Positions 1 to 11,300 of a stretch of 64,000 nucleotides of DNA are shown here, piece after piece; position 1 is the stretch's first letter, and every line of letters begins with the position of its first letter. The position numbers and the translations under genes were made by a program. The notes beneath the pieces were generated by a model. The model had not been told where the DNA came from, did not search any database, and saw nothing but the letters and a program-made list of their open reading frames with translations. The DNA is from Vespula vulgaris (taxonomy: Eukaryota > Arthropoda > Insecta > Hymenoptera > Vespidae), in the NCBI RefSeq assembly GCF_905475345.1, contig NC_066605.1, forward strand, positions 3,435,501 to 3,499,500, read 5' to 3'.

Positions 1-1597
1 ATATTGTTAAAATTTCTCTTCCATTGATATAATTTAATAGATGTTTTAATCGATATAAACGAGCAAGGACTTAATAAAATGCTTTCCGATCTCCATTTGC
101 AAAGCCTTACTTGAACAAGTATATATGAGAGTCATCTAGAATTTAATATGGTTGTCCACATACACATTTCATAAAAATAACAATAAGATGTCGATTAGGC
201 GCGTTGCTCGATTTGACCGTCATAATATTATAGTAGCTCCAACGATAAAAATGGCGTTCGAAAAATCAACAGATTAAAATTCTATTGTTACGCTTTGTAT
301 AGACAATCAATCAGATCGCGATTTTGGCGTCACATTATAATACGATAATTTTATATTATCCTTGAGTCCATGAGTTTAAAATATCAATGAGAATTAAAAA
401 TATCGCCGATACGATTTGTTATTCGTTTTGCGAATGATAAAAACGTTCCTTCAAAAGATATTCATCATCGAATTACACTTGTGTAGAGAAGATGCATAGA
501 ATTATAAGCGAGGCGTCCTATTATCTAGAACAATGATGTCCTGGACGATAACGGTTGCTCAATTCGCGATTGGTGAAAATTGCAAAAAATTTGCATGATT
601 TTCAGTCGTCTACTTAGTGCATATAAACATCCACTGTTAGTCGTAAATTTTATGATTTATGAAGATTAGCATAGTTTCTTTTAATAGATATATAGAATAT
701 TTTTGCATATTTATATAATACAATAGTGGTAATTTGAAATCAAAATCATATGCAATAAAAAATTGTTACTACGTATGTTCAGAAGATAATCAGCATTTTA
801 CGTATTAAGGTAGTTGCTTTTCATACCACAATTTCAAAAACAATCGGCAGACCATACAATATTCAGAAGCCCTTTACGGATATTGGTATTCGATATGTCA
901 AAATATATAACTATTTGATATATAAATAATGTAAATTATGTAGCATGGAATATGAACTAATATGGTTCGGTAAGATAACAATTATTTCGTAAATGATGCA
1001 TATGAGCAATTTTTACAACGTATGATTTAGATTGCCATTGAATTCTAAAATGCATTACTATAAAAATATACGAACAAACTTATAGATACCTATATATGAA
1101 ATTATGTTGACATTCATAACTCAAAACAAAAATATTTATATCCATATTGCAGATGATTTAAAGGCCTTCAAATTTCTTTTATTAAACTTTCTTGTAACTG
1201 AAATCAATTATGACATATGTATTTATTCGGATATCTCTGAGCGGACACCCTGTATATTCACACAACAATGAAAAAATAAAAAATAAAAAAAAAACAGTAA
1301 AAGAGGAAAATGAAACGAACGTTTATTAATCGATAATGTGCTAGAAAAGATAAAATTATCACGAATATGCATAGTACAAACATACGTCGCGTGCACTCCG
1401 ATCTGTACGACACTCAGACTAACCGAATATCCGTCTCGAATAAGCAACAATAATTTTTTCAATAGTTCAGAAATCCAATTTCTTTAATTTATATGAAATT
1501 TACTTTTTATGACATGTAAATATTTTCCCATGAATTTTTATAGAACGTAGTCGTATATCAGTTTAATTGGAGAAATAATCCTATCGAGCTTGACATA
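1..1597. other. Intergenic DNA upstream of gene A, array-derived
   Basis: No gene is seen. The first ~100 bases resemble, in the same orientation, the spacer that lies upstream of the minus-strand IR genes (compare the stretch near 56970-57090: a GTTAAAATTTC motif, then a TTTAATAGA motif, then an ACTTAA motif). This suggests the upstream flank of another minus-strand IR gene just left of the window, divergent from gene A. The last ~280 bases carry gene A's copy of the conserved upstream block, in reverse orientation relative to the minus-strand genes. Confidence 0.5.
1318..1400 (+). promoter_or_regulatory. Conserved IR upstream block, gene A copy (diverged)
   Basis: Read on the minus strand, 1381-1396 gives GTGCACGCGACGTATG followed by a TGCATATT motif, a GATAATTTTATCTTTT-like run and ATCGATTAATAAACGTT. 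This matches, in order, the block upstream of the minus-strand copies. In those genes the block lies 5' of a minus-strand gene and its core reads 5'-3' on the plus strand; here the gene is on plus and the core reads on minus, so orientation relative to the gene is preserved. The core ends about 200 bp before the ATG. Confidence 0.5.
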
Positions 1598-4500
1598 ATG
1601 TTTGCGGTACAATTAAAGATATTTATTTTTCTTCTTCTTCCAATGTTCGCAAAATCATGCGATCCTTCTATTGGCGACGAACAGATTCCTTTTATCTTAG
1701 ACATTCGCAAATTATACGGATCAAAGTCAGCAATTTTCTTATTCTCTGAATCGATAAAAGGTAAAGATATTTCCCATTTATTACGCATCATTATTACTGT
1801 ATTTGTTTTCTTTTTTCTCAGAAATGGAAATGACAACGATGATGTTCAAATGGAGGACTACATTTTCTCGCGAAGGTGTTGCCAGCACGAACTTGCACTT
1901 TTCACGATTGCAAGAATCGTCCTTCTACTTAAAACAAATTATACGACCGTACTACATAGCGCTGATCTCTAATTTCAACGCGATCAATGAATTCTCTTTA
2001 GCAACAAGTACCTTTGATATGTCTTCAGCAGTGTGGCTAGTGATATTTATTTACGAGGAAAATAGTACCGATTATTGTCACAATCCACCAGGTAATATAT
2101 TTCATTTGAGATTCAATTCAGAGATGTTGGTCCGTTGTGGTACGGAAAACATTTTACGAGAATGGTATTCGATCGATACGGATCAAATCGAGATCAATGA
2201 TATAGCAACTTGGAGCTTAGAGAAAGGAATCTCTAAAATGATTACGGATTCTCTTTACGAAAGAAGACATAATTTACATGGTTTGATCATGAAAGCTGTT
2301 ATAGTCAAAGTAAAATATTTTTGTCTAGATATTTTTTCTATTATCTATTAAAAAATATTTTTTTTCGTTTTCTTCTTTTCTATTTTTTTTTTCTTCTATA
2401 GGATTCACCATTCTTAAACGTAAGAAAGAGTGGACAATTAGACGGTATCTTTAGTGAAATACTAAGAGAAATTTGTATTACTCTTAACTTCAGTTTTAAC
2501 ATTGTTTCGGAAGTAGAAGAGTATGGAAGATGGAATCCAAAAAAAAAGATTTGGACTGGAGCAATTGCAGAATTATATGCAGGACATGTTGATATTGCTC
2601 TTTCAGGTTTTACTATTACCAGTGCCAGATTGAATGCTGTTGACTTCACACATCCTGTTTTTAAGACCAAAAACTTCCTCGTTATTCGAGAACCAGAAAA
2701 ATTTGGGATTAAATGGTCATCTTATTTTCAAGTACGATAACTTGTAATCGAATTTTTTATTATATTCTTTTGCATGCGTTAACTGTCATGAATTAAAAAA
2801 TTGTTGTTTTTGTAGACTTTCACTAATACCCTTTGGACTGCTATACTTGGAGTATTAATTACTGCATCGATCTTACTAATTTTTCCCAAAATAAAAAGTG
2901 GAACTGATCGTAAACTAAGATATTTATTCATCGATAATTTTTTGGAGATTTGGGGTATATTTTGTCAGCAGGGACTGGCAGGTTTGATTCGATGTTTCTT
3001 GATATGCGTTTCATTTTGTTTTTGTATTAATTATATTAACACACACATTATATCCTTTGCTATAGATTTTTCGGGTGAATCATCATTAAAAATAGCATAC
3101 TTCTCTATATTTCTTTTGGTTACCGTCTTATCAGCCGCTTATTCAGCAGGTTTAATAAGCTTTTTAACATCCACTATCCACATTTTGCCATTTCATTCAT
3201 TAGAGAGCTTCGTTCAAGATGGTAATTACCAACTTGTTGTCGTGCGTGGTACAGCTTTTTATGATAAATTTGCAGTGAGTATAATACTTATGTGATGCTG
3301 TATGTTATTTGTAATCCGCGTGTGTGTGTATGTGTGTATGCAACAATAAATATACTAAGCAAAAGAAAGACGTAGAAACATCTTTATTTATAGAATTCGA
3401 GAGATCCGCTGGGAAAGAAAATAATGAAGTTGATGTTAGAAGAGGAGAAATTGCCCGTTACTCAACAGGAAGGATATGAGAGAGTACGATGAAGTACTAT
3501 AAAAAAAAAATTAAATAAAATTTATATATTCAAAGTGTAATATAACCATGCAGCGAATCTTCAAGAATGCTATTTCTAAAGAATATTTCTCATATATGTA
3601 GAAGAAAAAATAGATTCTTTCAAAATGGATCTCGACGTGTTTAATTTTTAAGTTATGAGTCTTTCAAGACTTCGTGTGTTTTAATATACTCCAGTTATGT
3701 TTATTTGCTGGAATTATGATACATATTTTCGATATTTCTCTACATGAAATGTTTGAAACGTTCATCGTCTACCTGCACATTAAGTTCCGAATATCCAAAA
3801 TAAACCAATTTATGATTATGAATACAATAGTCTATCTGCCGGAATTAAAGATATTTGATACAACATTTTAGCAGACGTAGTTACATATTTGAAATTGATG
3901 TAAATGGTATTTTGGATTTAATTCTAGGAAATAAAATGAACACAATTGTAACATTATACAAAGTCTTATAGCTCATAAATTAAATATTTCGAAATCTATT
4001 TTTTTCTTCTTTACATAAAAGGAATCTATTTTTGAAGTTTTACTGTGTAATTTCGTTATACCCTGTATGCAATTTTATTATTAATATTCGTTATTAAATT
4101 ATAGATTTGTAAAAATCAGAAGCTAGCAATCTACTCGATTGACCAAGATAATATAGTAAATCTGAAAATACCATGCAATGTGGTTCGTATTGCTACAGGA
4201 CATGTAAACAGTATTGCTATGACTTTATCTAAGCACAATCAATTTACTGACGTCATCAATTTTCAGTAAGAACAAGTATCGAATAATGTCGATTTTTATT
4301 TATTGTACATTAAAGCACTAGGTCATTCTAGGTTGAGGAAATATGACGACAATGGTATGATGGATCGCTTAAAACAGACGATATTTAAAAAAAAATCCAA
4401 CAGTATTATCAAGCATCAACCGGTTCCCCTAATCAGCGTAATATCGCTTCTTATCCTTTTTTTAATTGGTATCATTTTGAGTACTTGTATTCTAATTATA

Positions 4501-4641
4501 GAAAATTTTATTTTTGTTCGTAAAACGAAGAAAATGTCGATGGTACGTCACATTCCGTCGCTTAAATCATCAGGATTTTATGTAAAAAGGAAGAAAAGTT
4601 TAAGAAATATTGCAAAACATCACGTGAATCATAAATGGTGA
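1598..4641 (+). CDS. Ionotropic receptor, IR75-like (gene A), 8 exons, intact
   Basis: Predicted chemosensory ion-channel subunit of about 638 aa. Exons: 1598-1760, 1822-2309, 2402-2731, 2816-2981, 3066-3274, 3394-3483, 4105-4265, 4332-4641; all introns are GT-AG and the spliced frame is open. A signal peptide (about aa 1-21) opens the protein. Exon 2 encodes the N-terminal block with YCHNPPGNIFHL and LREWYSID. Exon 3 is S1, with the ligand-contact arginine in SARLNAVDF (about aa 293). Exon 4 gives M1 and the pore loop EIWGIFCQQG. Exon 5 gives M3 (AAYSAGLISFLT) and the S2 threonine in RGTAFYDKF. Exon 7 has the acidic S2 position in YSIDQD. M4 is at about aa 569-593. All three canonical glutamate-contact positions (R, T, D) are therefore kept. 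Intron 6 is long (621 nt); intron 4 (84 nt) is frame-neutral and stop-free. The closest relative in the window is pseudogene J. The start is the first ATG before a hydrophobic leader. The IR family is certain; the IR75-like subgroup is likely. Confidence 0.92.
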
Positions 4642-5224
4642 CGCGTAAATTAATTATGACATCGACAATGTTCGTCTCTCGATTTTTTATTTTCAAGCTA
4701 CAATTTTCTAATGGAATATAAACATGCATACGTATATCTAATCTTTTACATTATTTAGTACAGTTTTAAATTTTAAATAGATTTTTCATTATATTATACA
4801 TGTAGACGTGTATATTATACATTTTCTTTATTTATCGAATGCATATACATGTAAATATATATATTTTATAATCTGTTTCGATTTTGCCTATTTGCATTAG
4901 AAATATGATTTCGTTATGTATTTAATAGCCAGAAAAAATTTTTCATTCAATCAAAATTTTTCAGATTCAATTTTTCATGTTTTGTGTGTGAATTGTCATT
5001 CAACGATAGAACTGAATTACACAGTCTTTAATTTTTCTTATAATCATAATTTTCTATTTAGAGCGAGTCAATTTGATTCCCACAGAGTATTAAATTTCAC
5101 ATGATAAGAATCAATCGAAATGTATATAATGTCATGAATATATATATATATAGTATATTATATATAATATATACATATGTTATATACATTTCATTTACAT
5201 AATATTATATATTATGTAATATAA

Positions 5225-5225
<1 letters not shown>

Positions 5226-5273
<48 letters not shown>
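5226..5273. repeat. AT microsatellite
   Basis: An almost pure AT dinucleotide run preceded by short AT-rich inverted repeats (5140-5230). Confidence 0.9.
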
Positions 5274-5274
<1 letters not shown>

Positions 5275-7377
5275 CATTTGCAATAGATAATTAATGTGAA
5301 ATAATTATCTCCTAATAAGATTCTTGCGTATTGATCATATCTATTTACACAAGTTTTAAATTAAATTTATATGAAATATACTATATAATTAATGTTACAA
5401 ACAAATTTGCATATTTCGTTAAATATATTTTCAATTGACTATAATAATTTTTTACAATATGCTCGCGTTTGCGCTTAAGAATTAACACACACACATATAT
5501 ATATATATGAAGTTCGTTTAAAAATTATGACAGTTTAAAATTACAATCAAATATTTTAAAAGTGTTTTCTTTATATGTAATATGACTTTAATTTAAAAAT
5601 ATATACTTAATTATTTTTCAATGTATTCGCTGTATCTATTTAAACTGTTCCTGTAATGTGGAATATGTTTCTTATACCTTTATCATATATTTCCGCTGCA
5701 AATTCACTTAACCATTATTGGACAATGCGCTATCCTGTACATTATTGTTTTCTCCTTCTGTAATTTCCAAAAATTTCCAAAAGAATTAATATATGCTTAA
5801 ATGCGAATTACTTATCATTCGTATTTATTCGATCATGTTTTCTAAGCTAAAATGTTTAGATAGAAATTTCCAAAATGATGTCAATCGATTATAAGAGGCC
5901 ATACATTTAGCAGTTACGAAACTCGACAAACTCAACTTTAAATGACTGTAACCTTTCCTATTTTTGAAATTTTCTAATGAAACTTTTAGAAAATATTCTT
6001 AAAAAATCATACAATCGAATAAAAATACTTTTGTAAAACCGTTTTTTTTTTTACTTTTTAGGTATATATGATCCTATAATCATCGTTGTACACCAGATTT
6101 TAAATCACTCGAAGCAAAGTCCAAATTGTAAGCAATATCTCTCATTTATACATTCAGAAATGTTTTTGATCCTCACTTTTGATAAGAGACCCACGAGAAT
6201 AAACATTATCGTGGAAGAACCTCATACCTTGAAACACCAGGACACGTAGCTTGTGATTTTACACAACTTCTTTACATAGCTGTAATATAAGAATAAATTT
6301 CTACTGAATGAACGTTTCTACCGTTCAAAAAGCGTATGACTGACCGTATTTCGTTATCAAGAAGTTCTTCAATTTTCATCGCCATTTTAAACGCATGAAT
6401 CAACGACAATATTAATCATTTAAACTCCAAATATAGTTTAATTTATGTCTTAGATTTTCAAACTATGTTCCACGGTTCTCCATGACTCCGATATTTAATA
6501 GTCAAGAACCCGTAACTGATTTTTTAAAATCAAAAATTGAATTATTTATATTCATTATAAAAAATATAAGAATAATATCATGCAATGCTACTTAATGTTT
6601 TATTATAGCAATATTTCCCATTAAGATGTTACCCACAGGGAGGTAATTTTATTCTAATCATATCAAGTTGTTCTGATTTACAGTTGCAGTTGGTATGAAT
6701 CCTTCGTGGAAAAAGTTGATAATTCAAACTGTGAAAATTTCTTTTAAAGAAAGGAATAAAACGACATATAATACTTCATTGTTTAGTATTTAAATGATTC
6801 AATTTGTTATGTAGATCACATAGAAGTAAAAGTAAATCGTGCAGATGTTCATTATATTTTTCTCTTATATCTTACAATCTAGCATACAGAATTAATGCAT
6901 ACGGTAGCTTATGCGGAACTACATAAATAATTAAAAGAAGCAGTAAACGTCTTATCACACGTACTATTCGCTTATTTTATGAACGTATGTCCTTCGACGC
7001 ATATCCTGTTCTTAAATCAATCTATATGACATTTCCTCTCCTTAACGAGAATATCCATTCGTGGAATTCAACGTAACGTCGTATAATGATTTCTAGTTTC
7101 GCAAGTATCTTTCTAAAATTTGAGATAATATTGGTTCTTGAGGGACGTGTGGAAGTCTTTTTTTCCTTTTGACTGTTTTGTTTTTGTCGATACATGCTCT
7201 TGCGCTTCGTAGTCTAGATCTAAACGTTTATTCTCGGTTTGCGTACTTTTTTTGTATTTGTATTATATAATGTTTTCATAATCGATCATCATCCAGGGCA
7301 ATGGTATGACACAATTTTCCTAGTCATTTATTTAACCATACTAAAACATAATGTATGAAATTGAAATAATGTGTTCA

Positions 7378-7425
7378 CTCTCCCTCTCCCTCTCCCTCTC
7401 CCTCACTCTTTCTCTCACTCTCTAT
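7378..7425 (+). repeat. CT-rich (TCTCCC)n simple repeat
   Basis: Tandem CTCCCT units grading into CTCT and CACTCT. It is translated only as a low-complexity Ser-Leu ORF, which is not a gene. Confidence 0.85.
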
Positions 7426-8767
7426 ATATCCGCTATGAAATTTTGTATAGATTCCATTTCTGCTGTTGCCTTATATGGAAAATGTAATTTTATACTATTG
7501 CTAAGAATGTGGGTTCGTAAAATAGGTTCGTAAATTTAATTTAGACGAGTTGGCTGAAGCAAATTTTGTCGCAAATCAGAGAAAGTCGTAAGTCTGATGA
7601 AATGTAGAAAATAAGTAACGTTATTGCCCTCTAATATTCTGAAAATTGTTATCGCCTCTTATAAACGTTTTAACTATACCAAACAATTTTAATAGTCGGA
7701 TCGAAAGTTTCGATTCACATTCATCAATGCATATTGTATATTTATGTAATATATTTTTCAATTTGTAAGGTTACTAAAATTACTTTATTACTTCTTTCGC
7801 ATTCTTGTCTTCACGTTGTTGTGTAAATCAGGTAAAAAATGGTGGATGTGCAATATCTTCCATACTTTTTCTCTGATACATTATAATCTACTACATAGGA
7901 TCAATACGTTTGGTGGCGAATATGAAAGTGAATAACTAAAATAACAACGCACGTCCTACCGTTTATCTATGCTATAAACGTTTGCTTTTCAACGCAGACC
8001 TTTCTTTTACGTTTATTTTCTTTTACGTTTATTTTTTATTTTAGAGAACACCAAAACTTTTGAAATGTTGAGGTAGGATATGATCCAATAAAGATTGGGA
8101 AATACTGCATTACAGTTAAACATTTTGTATTATTCTTTGTAGCCACAATATGATCTAGTGAAAAATAAATAGCTTATATACATGAACATTTTTTCTTATC
8201 TTATTTCTTACCGAAAAGTACAAAATTGAAATCCAATAAAATACGCATTTTATAAAATGAACTGATAAAGATTAAGAACCACTGATTTATATCAATGTAC
8301 GAGTAAAGATGACCTTCTAAAGAAGACCTTCTATAAACTCTCCATACTTCATATAGCTTCAATAGTTAAACAGTATTATTTATTAGACTCCTATATATTT
8401 CTTCAAACGTGTGGAGGTAGCAATTCATTTTCTTAAGTGCTTATTTCGATTATATCGATCAGAATGTCTATTAAATTATTTAAATGTAAGTCAAAATTTA
8501 ACAATCCTTTATAACATTTTACGATCGCACGAAGAACATTATAAACGTATAACGTGTATACGTAGATACGTAGATACGTAGATGACAATCATAATAATAA
8601 AAGTGACTATAATTCTCTAAATAGCTTAGAAATTTAGTATCTTGCAATCTTCTTTCGTAGTAGGACAGATATTTTCCCATTTCCCTTAAAATATAGTCGC
8701 CGATTCGTTCAATTTGAAAGATAATACTATAATTAATCGATCGATATAAGAAAAGAAGATTTTCGTT

Positions 8768-11300
8768 ATGCCATTAAAAATACTCGTTCTTCTTCTTATC
8801 CTTTTTCTTCCGAAGGCTATAAGATCATATGAATTTCTTTCTATCAGCAACAAACAAATTCCTTTTATCATAGACATTTGCAAACTATACGGTCAAAAAT
8901 CTGCAATTCTCTTATACCCCGAATCTGAAAAAGGTAAATTTCTCATTTTCTTTTCTTTATTTCTATTACATTTATTTTCTTTTTCTTCAGAAATGGAAAT
9001 GGCAACGATGATGTTCAAATGGAGGTGTGCATTCTCTCGAGAAGGTATTGCAACCACGAACTTGCGCTTTTCACAATTGCACGAATCATTGTACTACATT
9101 AAGCAAATAGTACGACCGTTTTATATCATGATGATTTCTGATTACAATGCGATGAGAGAATTCTCTTTAGCAACGAGTACCTTTGACATATCTGTAGCTA
9201 TGTGGCTAGTGATATTCATGTACAAGGGAGATGACCCCGATTATTGTCACAACCCACCAGGTAATATATTTCATTTAAAATTTAACTCAGAAATGTTGGT
9301 CCGTTGCGATACGGAAAATATTTTACGAGAGTGGTATTCGATCGATACAAGACAAGTCGAGATAAATGACGTAGTTACGTGGAGCTTAGAGAAAGGAATT
9401 ACTAAAATAGTTCCAAATTTTCTTTATGAAAGAAGACATAATTTACAAGGTCTGATAATGAGAGCTGTTATAGTTAAGGTAAAATATTTTCGCCTAGATA
9501 TTTTTTCTATTTTCTATTTGAAATTATTTTTATTTTTCTTTTCGATTTTTCTTCTTCAGGATTCACCATTCACAAAGATAAACAAGAATGGCGAATTAGA
9601 TGGTATATACGGTAGGATATTAAGAGAACTTTGTGTCACTCTCAATTTTAGTTTCGACATTGTCTCAGAAGTAGAAGAGTATGGAAGATGGAATCCAACA
9701 ACAAAAACTTGGTCTGGTGCAATTGCAGAATTATATTATGGACGTGCTGACATTTCTCTTTCAGAGTTTTCTATGAGCAATGCCAGATTAAATGCCGTTG
9801 ACTTCACGATTCCTATTTTTAACTCCAAAGACTGTCTCTTCTTCGAGAAACCAGAAATATTCGCGGTTAAATGGTCATCTTATTTTCTAGTACGACAACT
9901 TGCGATTGAATTTTTTATTTTTCCTTCCTCGCAACATTTATTTAATTATATTATTATTATATTAAATTAATTAAAAAATTGTTGTTATTGTAGACTTTCA
10001 ATCATTCTGTTTGGATCGCTATGTTTGGAGTACTAATTGCTGTATCGATTTTATTGATTTTTTTCAAAAAAAAAAATGGAACCGATTGTAGAATAGGACA
10101 TTTACTATCCGATAATTTTTTGGAAATTTGGGGTATATTTTGTCAACAAGGAATCGCAGGTTTGATTTAATGTTTCTTAATTTCATTTTCAAATAAAAAA
10201 ATTAAGAAAATATTTTTTTACTGTAGAATCTTCTGATAGATTTTCGTTACGAATAGCATATTTTTCTATATTTCTTTTAATTACCATCTTATCGGCTGCT
10301 TATTCTGCGGCTTTGATAAGTTTCTTAACGACCATGAGCAACACCTTGCCCTTTGATTCATTAGAAACCTTCGTTCAAGATGGTACTTATCAACTTACTG
10401 TATTTCGTGGTACAGCTCATTATGATAAATTTGCAGTGAGTATGATACTAACATTTATATGTGATTACACATTTAAATATACAAATATTGTATCAAATTA
10501 TTGTATATGTATATTTGTAATCCACGTCATTTTACGTATATATGTACGTGTGTGTGTGTGTAAATATATTTAGATAAACAAAGACGTATATTTAGAAAAC
10601 AGAAATGTTTATTTTTAGAATTCGGAAGATCCGCTTGCAAAAAAGTTGATGAAGTTGATGCTAGAAGAGAACAAATTACCCTTAACTGCATTAGAAGGAT
10701 TTACAAGTGTACGATGAAGTGTTATAAAAAAAACATAAATTAATGTTTATAAATAAGATTGTATAAAATTACATTATTAATATCGTTTATTAAATTACAG
10801 ATTTGTAAAAATCGGAAGCTAGTAATCTACACGTACAACGAAATGAAAAAACCAGTCGATTCTAAAATAACATGCAATGTGGTTCGTGTTAAAACAGAAC
10901 ATGTAAACAATATAGCTATTGCTTTATCTAAGCACAATCCATTTACCGATGTCATCAATTTTCAGTAAGAACATAAAAATCTAATAATGCAAATCTTTAT
11001 TTATCATACGTTAATATATTAGCTCGTTCTAGGTTGCAAAAATTTTTCGAGAATGGTATGATGAATCGTTTAAAAAATTCACCATTTGAAAAGAAATCCA
11101 ATGATATTATCAAGCATCAACCGGTTACTCTAATCGGCGTAATATCACTTTTTATCTTCATCCAAATTGGTATCATTATAAGTATTTGCATTCTAGCTAT
11201 AGAAAAGTGTATTTTTTCTCGCAAAAGGAAGATGTCGATAGTACATCATAGCCCATCGATTAAATCCATAAGATTTTATAGAAAAAGAAGAAAAATGTAA
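8768..11300 (+). CDS. Ionotropic receptor, IR75-like (gene B), 8 exons, intact
   Basis: Predicted IR of about 626 aa. Exons: 8768-8933, 8991-9478, 9560-9889, 9994-10159, 10227-10435, 10619-10708, 10801-10964, 11033-11300; all GT-AG. Signal peptide MPLKILVLLLILFLPKAIRS; S1 arginine in NARLNAVDF; pore loop EIWGIFCQQG; M3 with AAYSAALISFLT; S2 threonine in RGTAHYDKF. In exon 7 the acidic S2 contact seen as D in the sister genes reads N (YTYNEM), with E next to it, so ligand contacts may differ. The C-terminal tail is shorter than in gene A. Introns 1 (57 nt) and 2 (81 nt) are both multiples of three and stop-free, so the genome also reads as one 400-codon frame from 8768 to 9970. Splicing is preferred because the exon borders match every sister gene. 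Intron 4 (67 nt) contains a stop. B is the most divergent intact copy. Confidence 0.92.

Larger units (their letters stand above)
4642..8767. other. Spacer between genes A and B
   Basis: No coding sequence is supported. It contains an AT dinucleotide tract (5226-5273) with flanking AT palindromes, a CT-rich tract (7378-7425), and three tandem copies of ACGTAGAT near 8560-8583. The stretch from about 5760 to 6410 is duplicated near the right edge of the window (about 63770-64000), in the same orientation relative to an IR exon-6 fragment. The upstream block shared by the other IR genes is not recognisable ahead of gene B. Confidence 0.6.

Noticed and set aside
3674..3871. 65-codon ORF whose counterpart occurs at 63490-63687
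   Set aside because: It lies within intron 6 of gene A and its duplicate, begins with GTG rather than ATG, and its conservation is explained by the DNA duplication.
8768..9970. Single-exon 400-codon gene
   Set aside because: It is exons 1-3 of gene B read through two frame-neutral introns; exon borders match all sister genes.
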